From Desulfovibrio sp. (GTDB taxonomy: Bacteria; Desulfobacterota; Desulfovibrionia; Desulfovibrionales; Desulfovibrionaceae): a stretch of 5,373 nucleotides of DNA. A model generated the notes under the pieces. That model ran no database searches. It was not told the origin of the DNA and worked only from the letters and a program-made list of their open reading frames with translations. Positions within the stretch are counted from its first letter, which is position 1; the number at the start of each line of letters is the position of its first letter. Positions 1 to 5,154 of the stretch are shown in pieces. The stretch lies in assembly GCA_031255035.1 (NCBI GenBank), contig JAIRTI010000183.1:1-5373 (forward strand), given 5' to 3'. Both the position numbers and the translations under genes were made by a program.

Positions 1-1853
1 GTCTTCAGTCCTTCGTCGCCGCCGCCGGCCTTGTCGGCATACTTCTGGTGCATGTCGGCCATGACCATGCGTTCCTTGCCTTTGCCGCGAACAATGATCC
101 GCAGGTCGCCGAGCCGCACTTCGGCGGGCGCTCTGGCGGCCCAGAGGCGGGCTTTCTGCCGGCGGATGGAGGCGGTGCCGGCGCGCTGGCCCTGCCTGGC
201 GTCGGCGGCGTAAAAACGCATATAGGCGTCAATGTCGCCGGACTCCCAGGCCGCGCGCCAGGCTTCCACCAGCGCGGACACCGTGTCCGCGATATCGCCC
301 ACGGAAACCGCGCCCGGCCTGTCGGTTTCGGAGGCCTGGGCCTGCTTGGCTGCGAAACTGGCGGGGTACGGCGTATCCGGTGACGCGACTGGTGACGGCT
401 TAAGGGCGGCGACAACTTCGGAAGCCCGCGTTTTTTCCTCCGGTGCCGGCGGCTGAAGGCCCTGGAAGGGCAGTGGCGGGATGTCGCCGGAGGACTTGCC
501 GCCGCCGTCTTCACTCCGCCTCGGCAAGGGCGGGACGCCGCGTCCCGCCGTCTGTACTCCGGCCCCGGCGCCGCCATTTTTCCGCAGCCGGGCTTCAGCC
601 AGGGCAAAGGCCCGCTCCGACGGCCGGGGCATGGTCGTCGAGTCATATTGATCCGACAATTCGCCGGCAGCCGGGCTGTCATCATCCGTCCGCCTGGGCG
701 CGGCGTCGGCCAGGCCGGCCTGCCCGATGTCCGCCGGAATTTCCGCGCTGTCGGTTTCCCGGTTCGGCGCGGCCGGTCTTTGCAGAGCCGTTTCAACGAC
801 GCCCGCCGGCCAGGAGGGATCGGCGGCGCCTTCCCTTTCCAGCGGGGGCAGAAGCGGATCGGCCGAAGCCAGAAGCGTCGAGGTATCCAGCCCCGGCTGC
901 CACTCCATGCCGAGAATGGCGAATCTGCCCTGCCCGTCCCTGGTCCAGTACAGCCGGCGTACGCCTCTGGCTCTGAGGTTCGGGGCCTGATAATCCTGGT
1001 GGAACCACGTCACCCAGTAGCCGGGGCCCCTGAGCACCTGGATGTCGCGCACAGTGGTGCGTATCCAGGGCAGAACCTTGAAGAGGCGTTGCTTCTTCGC
1101 CCGAAAGGCGGAAAAGGGTTCGTTCGCCAGACTGTAGGCCTCTGGGTCATAAAAGTCAAAATAGGCCGGGGAGCGGTCCGACCAGGCCTTTGCCCAGTCC
1201 TTGACATGGCGCTCCAGAGCCTGGATATCGGCCGCGTCCTCTTTGCTCGTTCCGGGCGAAAAGACCAGGGAGGCCGTCAGGGCGACGGGCGCGCCCGGCA
1301 CCAGGGTTTTGCTGATGACGCTTAGGTCGGCGTTGTTCAGGGAAACGCAGCCTTCGGTCTGCAAAGGCGTCAATTCCTCGCCGCGTCCGTGAATCCAGAT
1401 GCCGTGGCCGGTTTTTTTCCGCCAGCGGTCATAGGGGTTCGGATAATTCAGGGTGTAGGCCTCCGGGCCGTATTTCACGAAATCCAGCCCGGAGCCGATG
1501 CGTTGCACGACGAAATAAATGCCCTCGGGAGTCTTGAGATCGCCCTGGACTTTTTTGTCGCCTACGTTCTGTCCGGTGCTGCACAGAAACATCCTCGAAA
1601 GGCGCAAGGGGCTGCGGCGCTCAAAAAATGACAGGCGCTGCAAAGACTTGTCAACGGCGATAAGATAGGCGGGCGTTGAGGGGTGCTCGCTGATAACGGC
1701 CTGCCACCCGTCCGCGCCGGAAAGCTCGGCCGCGCGGGGGGCCGCGCAGGCGAGCATGAGCAAAAGGGGGGCGGCCGCCCACGCCCGCAACCGGCCGAAA
1801 GAGCGGCAATACCTTTTCGCTGAAAAGAAAAAGCTGTCGGGCATGGCGTTCAT
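1..1853 (-). CDS. L,D-transpeptidase (YkuD family) with two NTF2-like domains, C-terminus beyond the window
   Basis: The frame stays open from ATG 1853 to the window edge (617 codons, no stop). Residues 1-42 look like an export signal: a basic stretch, a hydrophobic run PLLLMLACA around 29-37, and a possible type I cleavage near APRAA|E. The MLAC could be a weak lipobox around C36. Residues 62-198 form a YkuD catalytic domain with IHGRG (H155) and TEGCVSL (C169, the expected nucleophile). The family crosslinks or trims peptidoglycan peptides in the periplasm. Residues 209-318 look like the NTF2-like domain found C-terminal in Cds6/Csd6-type transpeptidases. Residues 319-519 are an Ala/Pro/Gly-rich, probably disordered linker. 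From 520 to the edge a second NTF2-like domain begins (VEAWRAAWESGD...AYMRFY). The first ATG has only GGAA close upstream, so M4 (1844) or an upstream TTG are alternative starts. It follows pyrE by 65 bases and is probably co-transcribed. The family assignment is firm; the exact substrate is unknown. Confidence 0.88.
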   Translation of the reverse strand, partial: MNAMPDSFFFSAKRYCRSFGRLRAWAAAPLLLMLACAAPRAAELSGADGWQAVISEHPSTPAYLIAVDKSLQRLSFFERRSPLRLSRMFLCSTGQNVGDKKVQGDLKTPEGIYFVVQRIGSGLDFVKYGPEAYTLNYPNPYDRWRKKTGHGIWIHGRGEELTPLQTEGCVSLNNADLSVISKTLVPGAPVALTASLVFSPGTSKEDAADIQALERHVKDWAKAWSDRSPAYFDFYDPEAYSLANEPFSAFRAKKQRLFKVLPWIRTTVRDIQVLRGPGYWVTWFHQDYQAPNLRARGVRRLYWTRDGQGRFAILGMEWQPGLDTSTLLASADPLLPPLEREGAADPSWPAGVVETALQRPAAPNRETDSAEIPADIGQAGLADAAPRRTDDDSPAAGELSDQYDSTTMPRPSERAFALAEARLRKNGGAGAGVQTAGRGVPPLPRRSEDGGGKSSGDIPPLPFQGLQPPAPEEKTRASEVVAALKPSPVASPDTPYPASFAAKQAQASETDRPGAVSVGDIADTVSALVEAWRAAWESGDIDAYMRFYAADARQGQRAGTASIRRQKARLWAARAPAEVRLGDLRIIVRGKGKERMVMADMHQKYADKAGGGDEGLK

Positions 1854-1918
1854 TGGTTCCAGACAAAGGAAGACGCCTTGCCGCGCCGTTGTAGCGGCAA
1901 GTGCGCACGAAGACGCGC

Positions 1919-2506
1919 TCAAACCATCTGACGCGCCAACGAGACCAGTTCCTTGCGAATAAAAATGGACCGCAACTCGCGCCCGGCCTTGGCAAAGGCT
2001 TCGGCGCCGCCGGGTTCCTCCCGGTTCAGGATGCAGAAGACGGCGGCCACTTCAAGACCGACTTCCTCCACCTGTTCCGCCGCTTTTAGCACAGAAGCGC
2101 CCGTACTGACAACATCCTCAAGCAAAAGCACGCGATCGCCCCTGTTCACGTTGGCAAGGCCTTCCACGGTCTGGCCGGCGCCGTGGCCCTTGGCCTCCTT
2201 GCGCACGATCAGGGCCGGGACATAGATGTCGTTATGGTAGCATACCAGCGACGTGGCCGTGACCAGCGGGTCCGCCCCCATGGTCATGCCGGCAACGGCC
2301 TTGATGCCCATGCCTTTGAGCATGTGCATGAAAATGGCACCGATAAGCCAGGCACCGCCGGGGTTGAGCGAACTCTGCCGGCAATCGAAATAATAATCGC
2401 TTTTCCGGCCGGAGCTTAAGGTGAAATCCCCTTCCATATAGGATTTTTCATAGAGGAGCGCGGCCAGCCTGGCCCTTAGAATATTGACGTCGTGAGCTTC
2501 TATCAC
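1919..2506 (-). CDS. pyrE: Orotate phosphoribosyltransferase
   Basis: The 195-residue protein has the usual PyrE length. It transfers phosphoribose from PRPP to orotate, giving orotidine 5'-monophosphate in cytosolic de novo pyrimidine synthesis. Visible motifs are the substrate-binding TLSSGRKSDYYFDCR (29-43), the flexible catalytic loop RKEAKGHGAG (102-111, K103/K106/H108), and the PRPP-binding VLLLEDVVSTGAS (126-138). The last reads ED where many relatives have DD, a common variant. The start codon is GTG at 2506, overlapping the purB stop in a GTGA arrangement. GGAG lies 7 bases upstream, inside the end of purB, which supports this start and suggests translational coupling. The gene is placed between a purine gene and a cell-wall gene, so it shares control with purB rather than with other pyrimidine genes visible here. 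Confidence 0.96.
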   Translation of the reverse strand: MIEAHDVNILRARLAALLYEKSYMEGDFTLSSGRKSDYYFDCRQSSLNPGGAWLIGAIFMHMLKGMGIKAVAGMTMGADPLVTATSLVCYHNDIYVPALIVRKEAKGHGAGQTVEGLANVNRGDRVLLLEDVVSTGASVLKAAEQVEEVGLEVAAVFCILNREEPGGAEAFAKAGRELRSIFIRKELVSLARQMV

Positions 2507-3810
2507 GCGGTTTCTCCATCGAGCGCGCGCCGGAAGATGGCCTCTTCATGTTTCAGGCAACTGGCCGGGTCAAACAGGGCGTCCATCCGCGCTTCGGTAA
2601 AATGTTGCTTCATGAACTTATCCCCGCGCACAAGCTCGGCAAAGGGAAGCCGCTCATCCCAACTGCGCATGGCCAGACGCTGGACGCGCTCATAGGCCTC
2701 CTGCCTGGGCAGGCCGGCCTCTTCCACAAGGGCCAGCAGAACCCGCTGCGAAAAGAACAGTCCGTAGGAACGCATAAGGTTGCGTTCCATGTTTTCCGGG
2801 AGGACGCGCAAGTTGGACATCAGGGAGTTGAGCCGGGCCAGCGCGTAATCCATGAGGATGGTCGAGTCGGGCATGATGACCCGCTCCACCGAGGAATGGC
2901 TGATGTCCCGCTCATGCCACAGGGCCATGTTCTCCATGGCGGCGAGGGAATTGCCGCGAATCAGCCTGGCCAGACCGGCCATATTTTCCGCGGAAATGGG
3001 ATTCCTCTTGTGGGGCATGGCCGAAGACCCTTTCTGCCCCTTGGCGAAGCCCTCTTCCACCTCAAGCACCTCGGTCCGTTGCAGATGGCGCAGTTCCACG
3101 CACAGGCGCTCCACCCCGCCGGCGGCAACGGCCAGGGTGGTGAAATATTCGGCGTAGCGATCCCTCTGGATGATCTGCGTTGAAACCGGGTCAACGTCAA
3201 GGCCCAGAATTTCGCAACTCAGGCGCTCCACCTCGGGCGTGAGCATGGTATAGGTGCCCACCGCGCCCGATATTTTGCCCACGCGCACATTGTCGACGGC
3301 CCGCTTGAAACGATCCCTGTGCCGTGTGAATTCGGCATAGAATCCCAGCATTTTCAGGCCGAAGCTCGTGGGTTCGGCGTGGACTCCGTGGGTGCGGCCC
3401 ATGGTCAGTTGGCCTTTGTATTTGAGGGCCATGGTTTTGAGCGTCGAAAGGAGGGTCTCGAAGTCTTCGAGAATGATGGCCCCCGCCCTGACCAGGAGCA
3501 GCGCGTTGGCGGTATCCACAATGTCCGACGAGGTGCAGCCGAGATGGATGAAGCGGGCGGCCGGGCCCACTTTCTCTTCCACGGCCGTGAGAAAGGCGAT
3601 GACGTCGTGGCGGGTTTCTTCTTCAACAGCCAGAACGCGCTCGACGTCAAAGTCGGCCTTGGCGCGTATCTCCGCCATGCTGTGGCTGTCGATCACGCCC
3701 AGGCGGGTCCAGGCTTCGCACACGGCGAGTTCAACTTCAAGCCAGGCGTCAAGGCGGCGGCGCAGGGTCCAGAGCGCGCCCATGGCTGGGCGGGTGTAGC
3801 GTTCGATCAT
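2503..3810 (-). CDS. purB: Adenylosuccinate lyase
   Basis: The 435-residue protein matches the shorter PurB type (Bacillus subtilis-like) from start (MIERYTRP) to end. It removes fumarate from SAICAR and from adenylosuccinate in purine and AMP synthesis, normally as a homotetramer in the cytosol. Family residues are all present at the B. subtilis numbering: H68 in TRHDV, H89 in FIHLG, and H141 in [12 protein letters not shown]. The fumarate-lyase signature is [11 protein letters not shown] (261-271), with the catalytic serine in the loop. QRDRYAEY and [11 protein letters not shown] are further family blocks, and the C-terminal ADSL-type region runs from about 350 to 430. The start is fixed by the family N-terminus, yet no Shine-Dalgarno sequence precedes it. 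Only 25 bases separate the ATG from the T-run of an intrinsic terminator. The stop overlaps the pyrE start. Confidence 0.97.
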   Translation of the reverse strand: MIERYTRPAMGALWTLRRRLDAWLEVELAVCEAWTRLGVIDSHSMAEIRAKADFDVERVLAVEEETRHDVIAFLTAVEEKVGPAARFIHLGCTSSDIVDTANALLLVRAGAIILEDFETLLSTLKTMALKYKGQLTMGRTHGVHAEPTSFGLKMLGFYAEFTRHRDRFKRAVDNVRVGKISGAVGTYTMLTPEVERLSCEILGLDVDPVSTQIIQRDRYAEYFTTLAVAAGGVERLCVELRHLQRTEVLEVEEGFAKGQKGSSAMPHKRNPISAENMAGLARLIRGNSLAAMENMALWHERDISHSSVERVIMPDSTILMDYALARLNSLMSNLRVLPENMERNLMRSYGLFFSQRVLLALVEEAGLPRQEAYERVQRLAMRSWDERLPFAELVRGDKFMKQHFTEARMDALFDPASCLKHEEAIFRRALDGETA

Positions 3811-3835
3811 GGCTGGCGCTGGGGGTTGAAGATTG

Positions 3836-3882
3836 AAAAAAAGAGACGGGCTCAGGGGGGGAAGTCCCGCCGCCCGTCTCTT
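3836..3882 (-). terminator. Intrinsic terminator just upstream of purB
   Basis: Read on the minus strand, AAGAGACGGGC (3882-3872) pairs perfectly with GCCCGTCTCTT (3851-3841), an 11-bp stem. The 20-base loop is G/C-rich. The 3' arm runs straight into the T tract, which with the two final stem Ts makes seven Ts (3842-3836). This is a textbook Rho-independent terminator for leftward transcription. On the plus strand no T-run follows, so it is one-directional. It could simply end the fmdB transcript, but its position 25 bases before the purB ATG leaves no visible room for a separate purB promoter, so it may be conditional. Confidence 0.85.
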
Positions 3883-3980
3883 GGGGACTGTGTCATGCGT
3901 CTGATGCCGGCGTCACGGTTCGCTTGAAGCGCCGGCAAGAACTTCTCCCAAACTTTTGCCGGGAAAAAGACGCGGGCGGG
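3866..3980 (-). promoter_or_regulatory. Candidate antiterminator pairing in the purB leader
   Basis: On the minus strand, the segment CCCGCC-CG-CGTCTTTT (3980-3965) can pair with the 5' arm and loop of the terminator. CGTCTTTT pairs with AAGAGACG (3882-3875) over 8 bp with one G-U, and CCCGCC pairs with GGCGGG (3871-3866) over 6 bp, across a 2x3 internal loop. Forming this helix would prevent the terminator stem from forming. No known riboswitch aptamer was recognised. The pairing is seen in the sequence; a regulatory role is inferred, and GC-rich DNA can give such matches by chance. Confidence 0.35.
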
Positions 3981-4041
3981 CTTCATCGGCCCCGAGGCGG
4001 CTGGTCGGCAGGGCCGCGCTCACTGGACGAATAAGCCCCAT
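3913..4041 (-). CDS. Doubtful small ORF between fmdB and purB
   Basis: This ORF of 42 codons plus stop starts at ATG 4041 and ends in TGA at 3913, 30 bases before the terminator stem. It begins MGLIRPVSAALPTSRLG and contains LFPGKSLGEVL. GGAG sits 12 bases upstream of the ATG, which is further than usual. Third codon positions are only moderately GC-rich, less so than I would expect for a well-established gene here. The LFPGxxLxxVL stretch vaguely recalls the start of long FliK-like or hypothetical proteins in Desulfovibrio, so it could be a remnant. It could also be a leader peptide, or no gene at all. Confidence 0.25.
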   Translation of the reverse strand: MGLIRPVSAALPTSRLGADEARPRLFPGKSLGEVLAGASSEP

Positions 4042-4070
4042 CCGAACGCCGTTCTCCGAACCGTCGCCCG

Positions 4071-4445
4071 TCAGGAAGCGGCGGACGCGCCGGAGGCTGC
4101 GGGCTTGCCGCCGTTTTTTTCGACGACTCCGGCGGGCGAGGCGCTTCCCTTGGCAGCCGCCGCCGAAACGCCTGCGCCGTCGGTACATTTGTCGGCCGTC
4201 GCCGGGGCGCAGGCGCATTTGTCGGCCGCAGCCGGAGCGCCGTCGTCTTTGATGCCTTTATGCGTGCCATAATCGGTTACATACCAGCCATCGCCCTTGA
4301 GAGCGAAGCTGGTATCGGATATCAGGCGTTTTGTTTTTCCTTTGCATATCGGACAGGTGTGCGTCACGCTCTCTTCTTCGGCGTGTTTACACCACTCTTC
4401 GAAAACCTGCTGGCATTCCATACACCTGAATTCGTAAATAGGCAT
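4071..4445 (-). CDS. FmdB-family zinc-ribbon protein with Cys/Ala-rich tail
   Basis: The 124-residue protein starts MPIYEFRCMECQQVFE, the typical FmdB/putative regulatory protein N-terminus. A single zinc ribbon is formed by C8-x2-C11 and C31-x2-C34, followed by the family block DTSFALKGDGWYVTDYG (44-60). The family is named after a presumed regulator of formamidase, but its true function in most bacteria is unknown; a small zinc-binding cytosolic protein is the safe description. The start is certain: GGAGG lies 5 bases before ATG 4445, and a longer upstream reading lacks family similarity. After residue 65 the tail is low-complexity Ala/Gly/Ser and contains a 10-residue repeat twice (69-78, 79-88), each with DKC. 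That adds three cysteines, C77, C79 and C87. It lies 117 bases after the small basic protein gene and upstream of purB. Confidence 0.9.
   Translation of the reverse strand: MPIYEFRCMECQQVFEEWCKHAEEESVTHTCPICKGKTKRLISDTSFALKGDGWYVTDYGTHKGIKDDGAPAAADKCACAPATADKCTDGAGVSAAAAKGSASPAGVVEKNGGKPAASGASAAS
4185..4240. repeat. Tandem 30-bp coding repeat in the fmdB tail
   Basis: Two 26-base segments, 4185-4210 and 4215-4240, match at 22 of 26 positions and lie 30 bases apart. They share CATTTGTCGGCCG on the plus strand. The period equals ten codons, so the reading frame is kept, and it encodes GAPAAADKCA followed by CAPATADKCT. Confidence 0.75.
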
Positions 4446-4460
4446 AATTTCCTCCTGCCG

Positions 4461-4487
4461 GAAAATTCGCCCACCGTCACGGTGGCG
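4461..4487 (-). terminator. Weak hairpin with short T-run before the fmdB ribosome binding site
   Basis: On the minus strand CCACCG (4485-4480) pairs with CGGTGG (4476-4471) around a TGA loop. CG/CG extends it past one bulged base, and then AATTTTC follows. It could be a weak terminator for the small basic protein gene, or a leader structure of fmdB. The T-run has only four Ts, so efficient termination is unlikely. Confidence 0.3.
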
Positions 4488-4519
4488 ATTAGAACAGGAA
4501 GACGCCTGTCCCGTACCAT

Positions 4520-4547
4520 GAAGTAAGGGCTGGGCGTCTGGCGTCAA
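4520..4547 (-). promoter_or_regulatory. Possible weak promoter for fmdB
   Basis: The minus strand shows TTGACG (4547-4542), a 16-base spacer, and TACTTC (4525-4520), about 75 bases before the fmdB start. The -35 box is good and the -10 box poor. fmdB may instead be read from the stronger promoter at 4726-4754. Confidence 0.22.
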
Positions 4548-4562
4548 GAAAGACCGCAGGCT

Positions 4563-4670
4563 TCAGGCCTTGGCGGACTTGGCCTCTTTTATGCGTTGCT
4601 TGAGCCTGACCTCGCGGCGTTGGCGTTTGCGGCGCAACTCTTTCTTTCTTTCAATTTTTTTATGGGCCAT
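4563..4670 (-). CDS. Small, highly basic conserved-type protein (35 residues)
   Basis: The protein of 35 residues starts MAHKKIERKKELRRKR and contains 17 Lys/Arg and 4 Glu, with no Cys, Trp or Phe. It should form one charged helix. From memory it resembles short proteins grouped as DUF6800 that begin with an IERKxE-like motif followed by a basic run; this link is not certain. Function is unknown; a nucleic-acid- or ribosome-binding role is only a guess from the charge. It is not ribosomal protein S21, whose longer sequence does not match. GAGGAG lies 7 bases before ATG 4670, an excellent ribosome binding site. A near-consensus promoter sits upstream, so the gene is very likely real. A start further upstream at 4814 would translate the promoter and is rejected. 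Confidence 0.8.
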   Translation of the reverse strand: MAHKKIERKKELRRKRQRREVRLKQRIKEAKSAKA

Positions 4671-4722
4671 CCGGGGACTCCTCAGGTGCTTTTTATGTGG
4701 TTTCAGCGTATACTGGCGGGTT

Positions 4723-4736
4723 ACCTTTGTAAAGGT
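4723..4736. promoter_or_regulatory. Inverted repeat covering the -10 box (possible operator)
   Basis: ACCTTT-GT-AAAGGT is a perfect inverted repeat with 6-bp arms that covers the -10 element and its edges. A repressor bound here would block the promoter. The arms are short and no regulator is encoded nearby, so the role is inferred. Confidence 0.35.
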
Positions 4737-4754
4737 GTTCAGCCACGCTGTCAA
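4726..4754 (-). promoter_or_regulatory. Sigma-70-type promoter of the small basic protein gene
   Basis: On the minus strand a consensus TTGACA (4754-4749) is followed by exactly 17 bases and TACAAA (4731-4726), which matches 4 of 6 bases of TATAAT. Transcription would start near 4719, giving a leader of about 50 bases that ends in a strong ribosome binding site. It probably also serves fmdB and, by readthrough, the purB group. Confidence 0.7.
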
Positions 4755-4825
4755 TAGGCGCGATTTCCAGCAGCGATTCTCATTATGAGCCTTTTTGCGG
4801 CCCCCTATTCGCAACTGTGAAAGGC

Positions 4826-4890
4826 AATGCCTCCGGCGGCCGGGGCGCTGCCCCGGACCCCGCCGGGGGAAATGATTTCCCCCGGACCCC
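4826..4890. repeat. REP-like element with two adjacent strong palindromes
   Basis: After a GCCTCCGGCGG lead-in come two perfect hairpins. The first is CCGGGGC-GCT-GCCCCGG (4840-4856). The second is CCGGGGGAAA-TGA-TTTCCCCCGG (4863-4885), a 10-bp stem with a 3-base loop. CCCCGGACCCC occurs after each (4851-4861 and 4880-4890). The lead-in followed by a variable G/C hairpin and GGACCCC resembles an intergenic element I recall as widespread in Desulfovibrio and other GC-rich proteobacteria. It could end leftward transcripts by structure, but it lacks a T-run. Confidence 0.65.
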
Positions 4891-4975
4891 CTCAGTTTGG
4901 GTTCCAGCTATACGTATCAACAGGGCACAACTTCAGCCGCCCATTCGCCGGGTCAGGTACGAAGCTGGGGCCGGC

Positions 4976-5111
4976 AAGGTCCTGGCGGGTGTGGGCAGAG
5001 CCCACATGCGATCAAATTGGCTTCGACAAAATTAGAATTGCTGAAGGCCCTGGCGGGTGTGGGCGGAGCCCACATGCGATCAAATTGGCTTCATCAAAAT
5101 GAGAATTGCTG
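4976..5111. repeat. Two tandem copies of a 68-bp hairpin-containing repeat
   Basis: Copy 1 is 4976-5043 and copy 2 is 5044-5111; they differ at 5 of 68 positions. Each carries the hairpin TGTGGGC-NGA-GCCCACA, followed by GATCAAATTGGCTTC and a second, imperfect A/T-rich hairpin. On the minus strand the unit ends in GGGCTCCGCCCACACCCGCC, a run I associate with dispersed intergenic repeats of Desulfovibrio. One of the differences falls in the hairpin loop, so both stems are intact. Confidence 0.85.
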
Positions 5112-5154
5112 CGCCGGGACGCAATTTGGGATATGTGGATGTGTTTGAGCATGG

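Larger units (their letters stand above)
4671..5154. other. Gene-free, repeat-rich region of about 480 bases
   Basis: This region lies between the small basic protein gene and the adaptor gene end. From left to right it holds the promoter with its inverted repeat, an 11-bp palindrome (4779-4789), a REP-like double palindrome, about 90 bases (4886-4975) where I see nothing recognisable, and a tandem 68-bp repeat. Short ORFs here run through repeat sequence and have no ribosome binding sites, so no gene is called. Confidence 0.7.

Noticed and set aside
5..796. 263-codon minus-strand ORF overlapping the transpeptidase
   Set aside because: It is Arg/Pro-rich with no domain pattern and is a shifted frame of the transpeptidase linker and second NTF2-like domain.
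648..1325. 225-codon plus-strand ORF
   Set aside because: Antisense shadow of the transpeptidase gene with no motif or ribosome binding site.
2548..3183. 211-codon plus-strand ORF opposite purB
   Set aside because: Antisense shadow of a fully conserved purB; high GC keeps opposite frames open.
3319..3927. 202-codon plus-strand ORF opposite the start of purB and the terminator
   Set aside because: Antisense shadow that crosses the terminator and shows no family features.
4563..4670. Small basic protein taken as ribosomal protein S21 (rpsU)
   Set aside because: The length and sequence do not match S21; the resemblance is only in basic composition.
4976..5111. Possible CRISPR array
   Set aside because: Two contiguous 68-bp copies without unique spacers; a tandem duplication, not repeat-spacer architecture.
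5012..5152. 46-residue minus-strand ORF starting MLKHIHISQ just after the adaptor stop
   Set aside because: It is mostly a translation of the 68-bp repeats (ACGLRPHPP-type peptide), a familiar source of false small genes.
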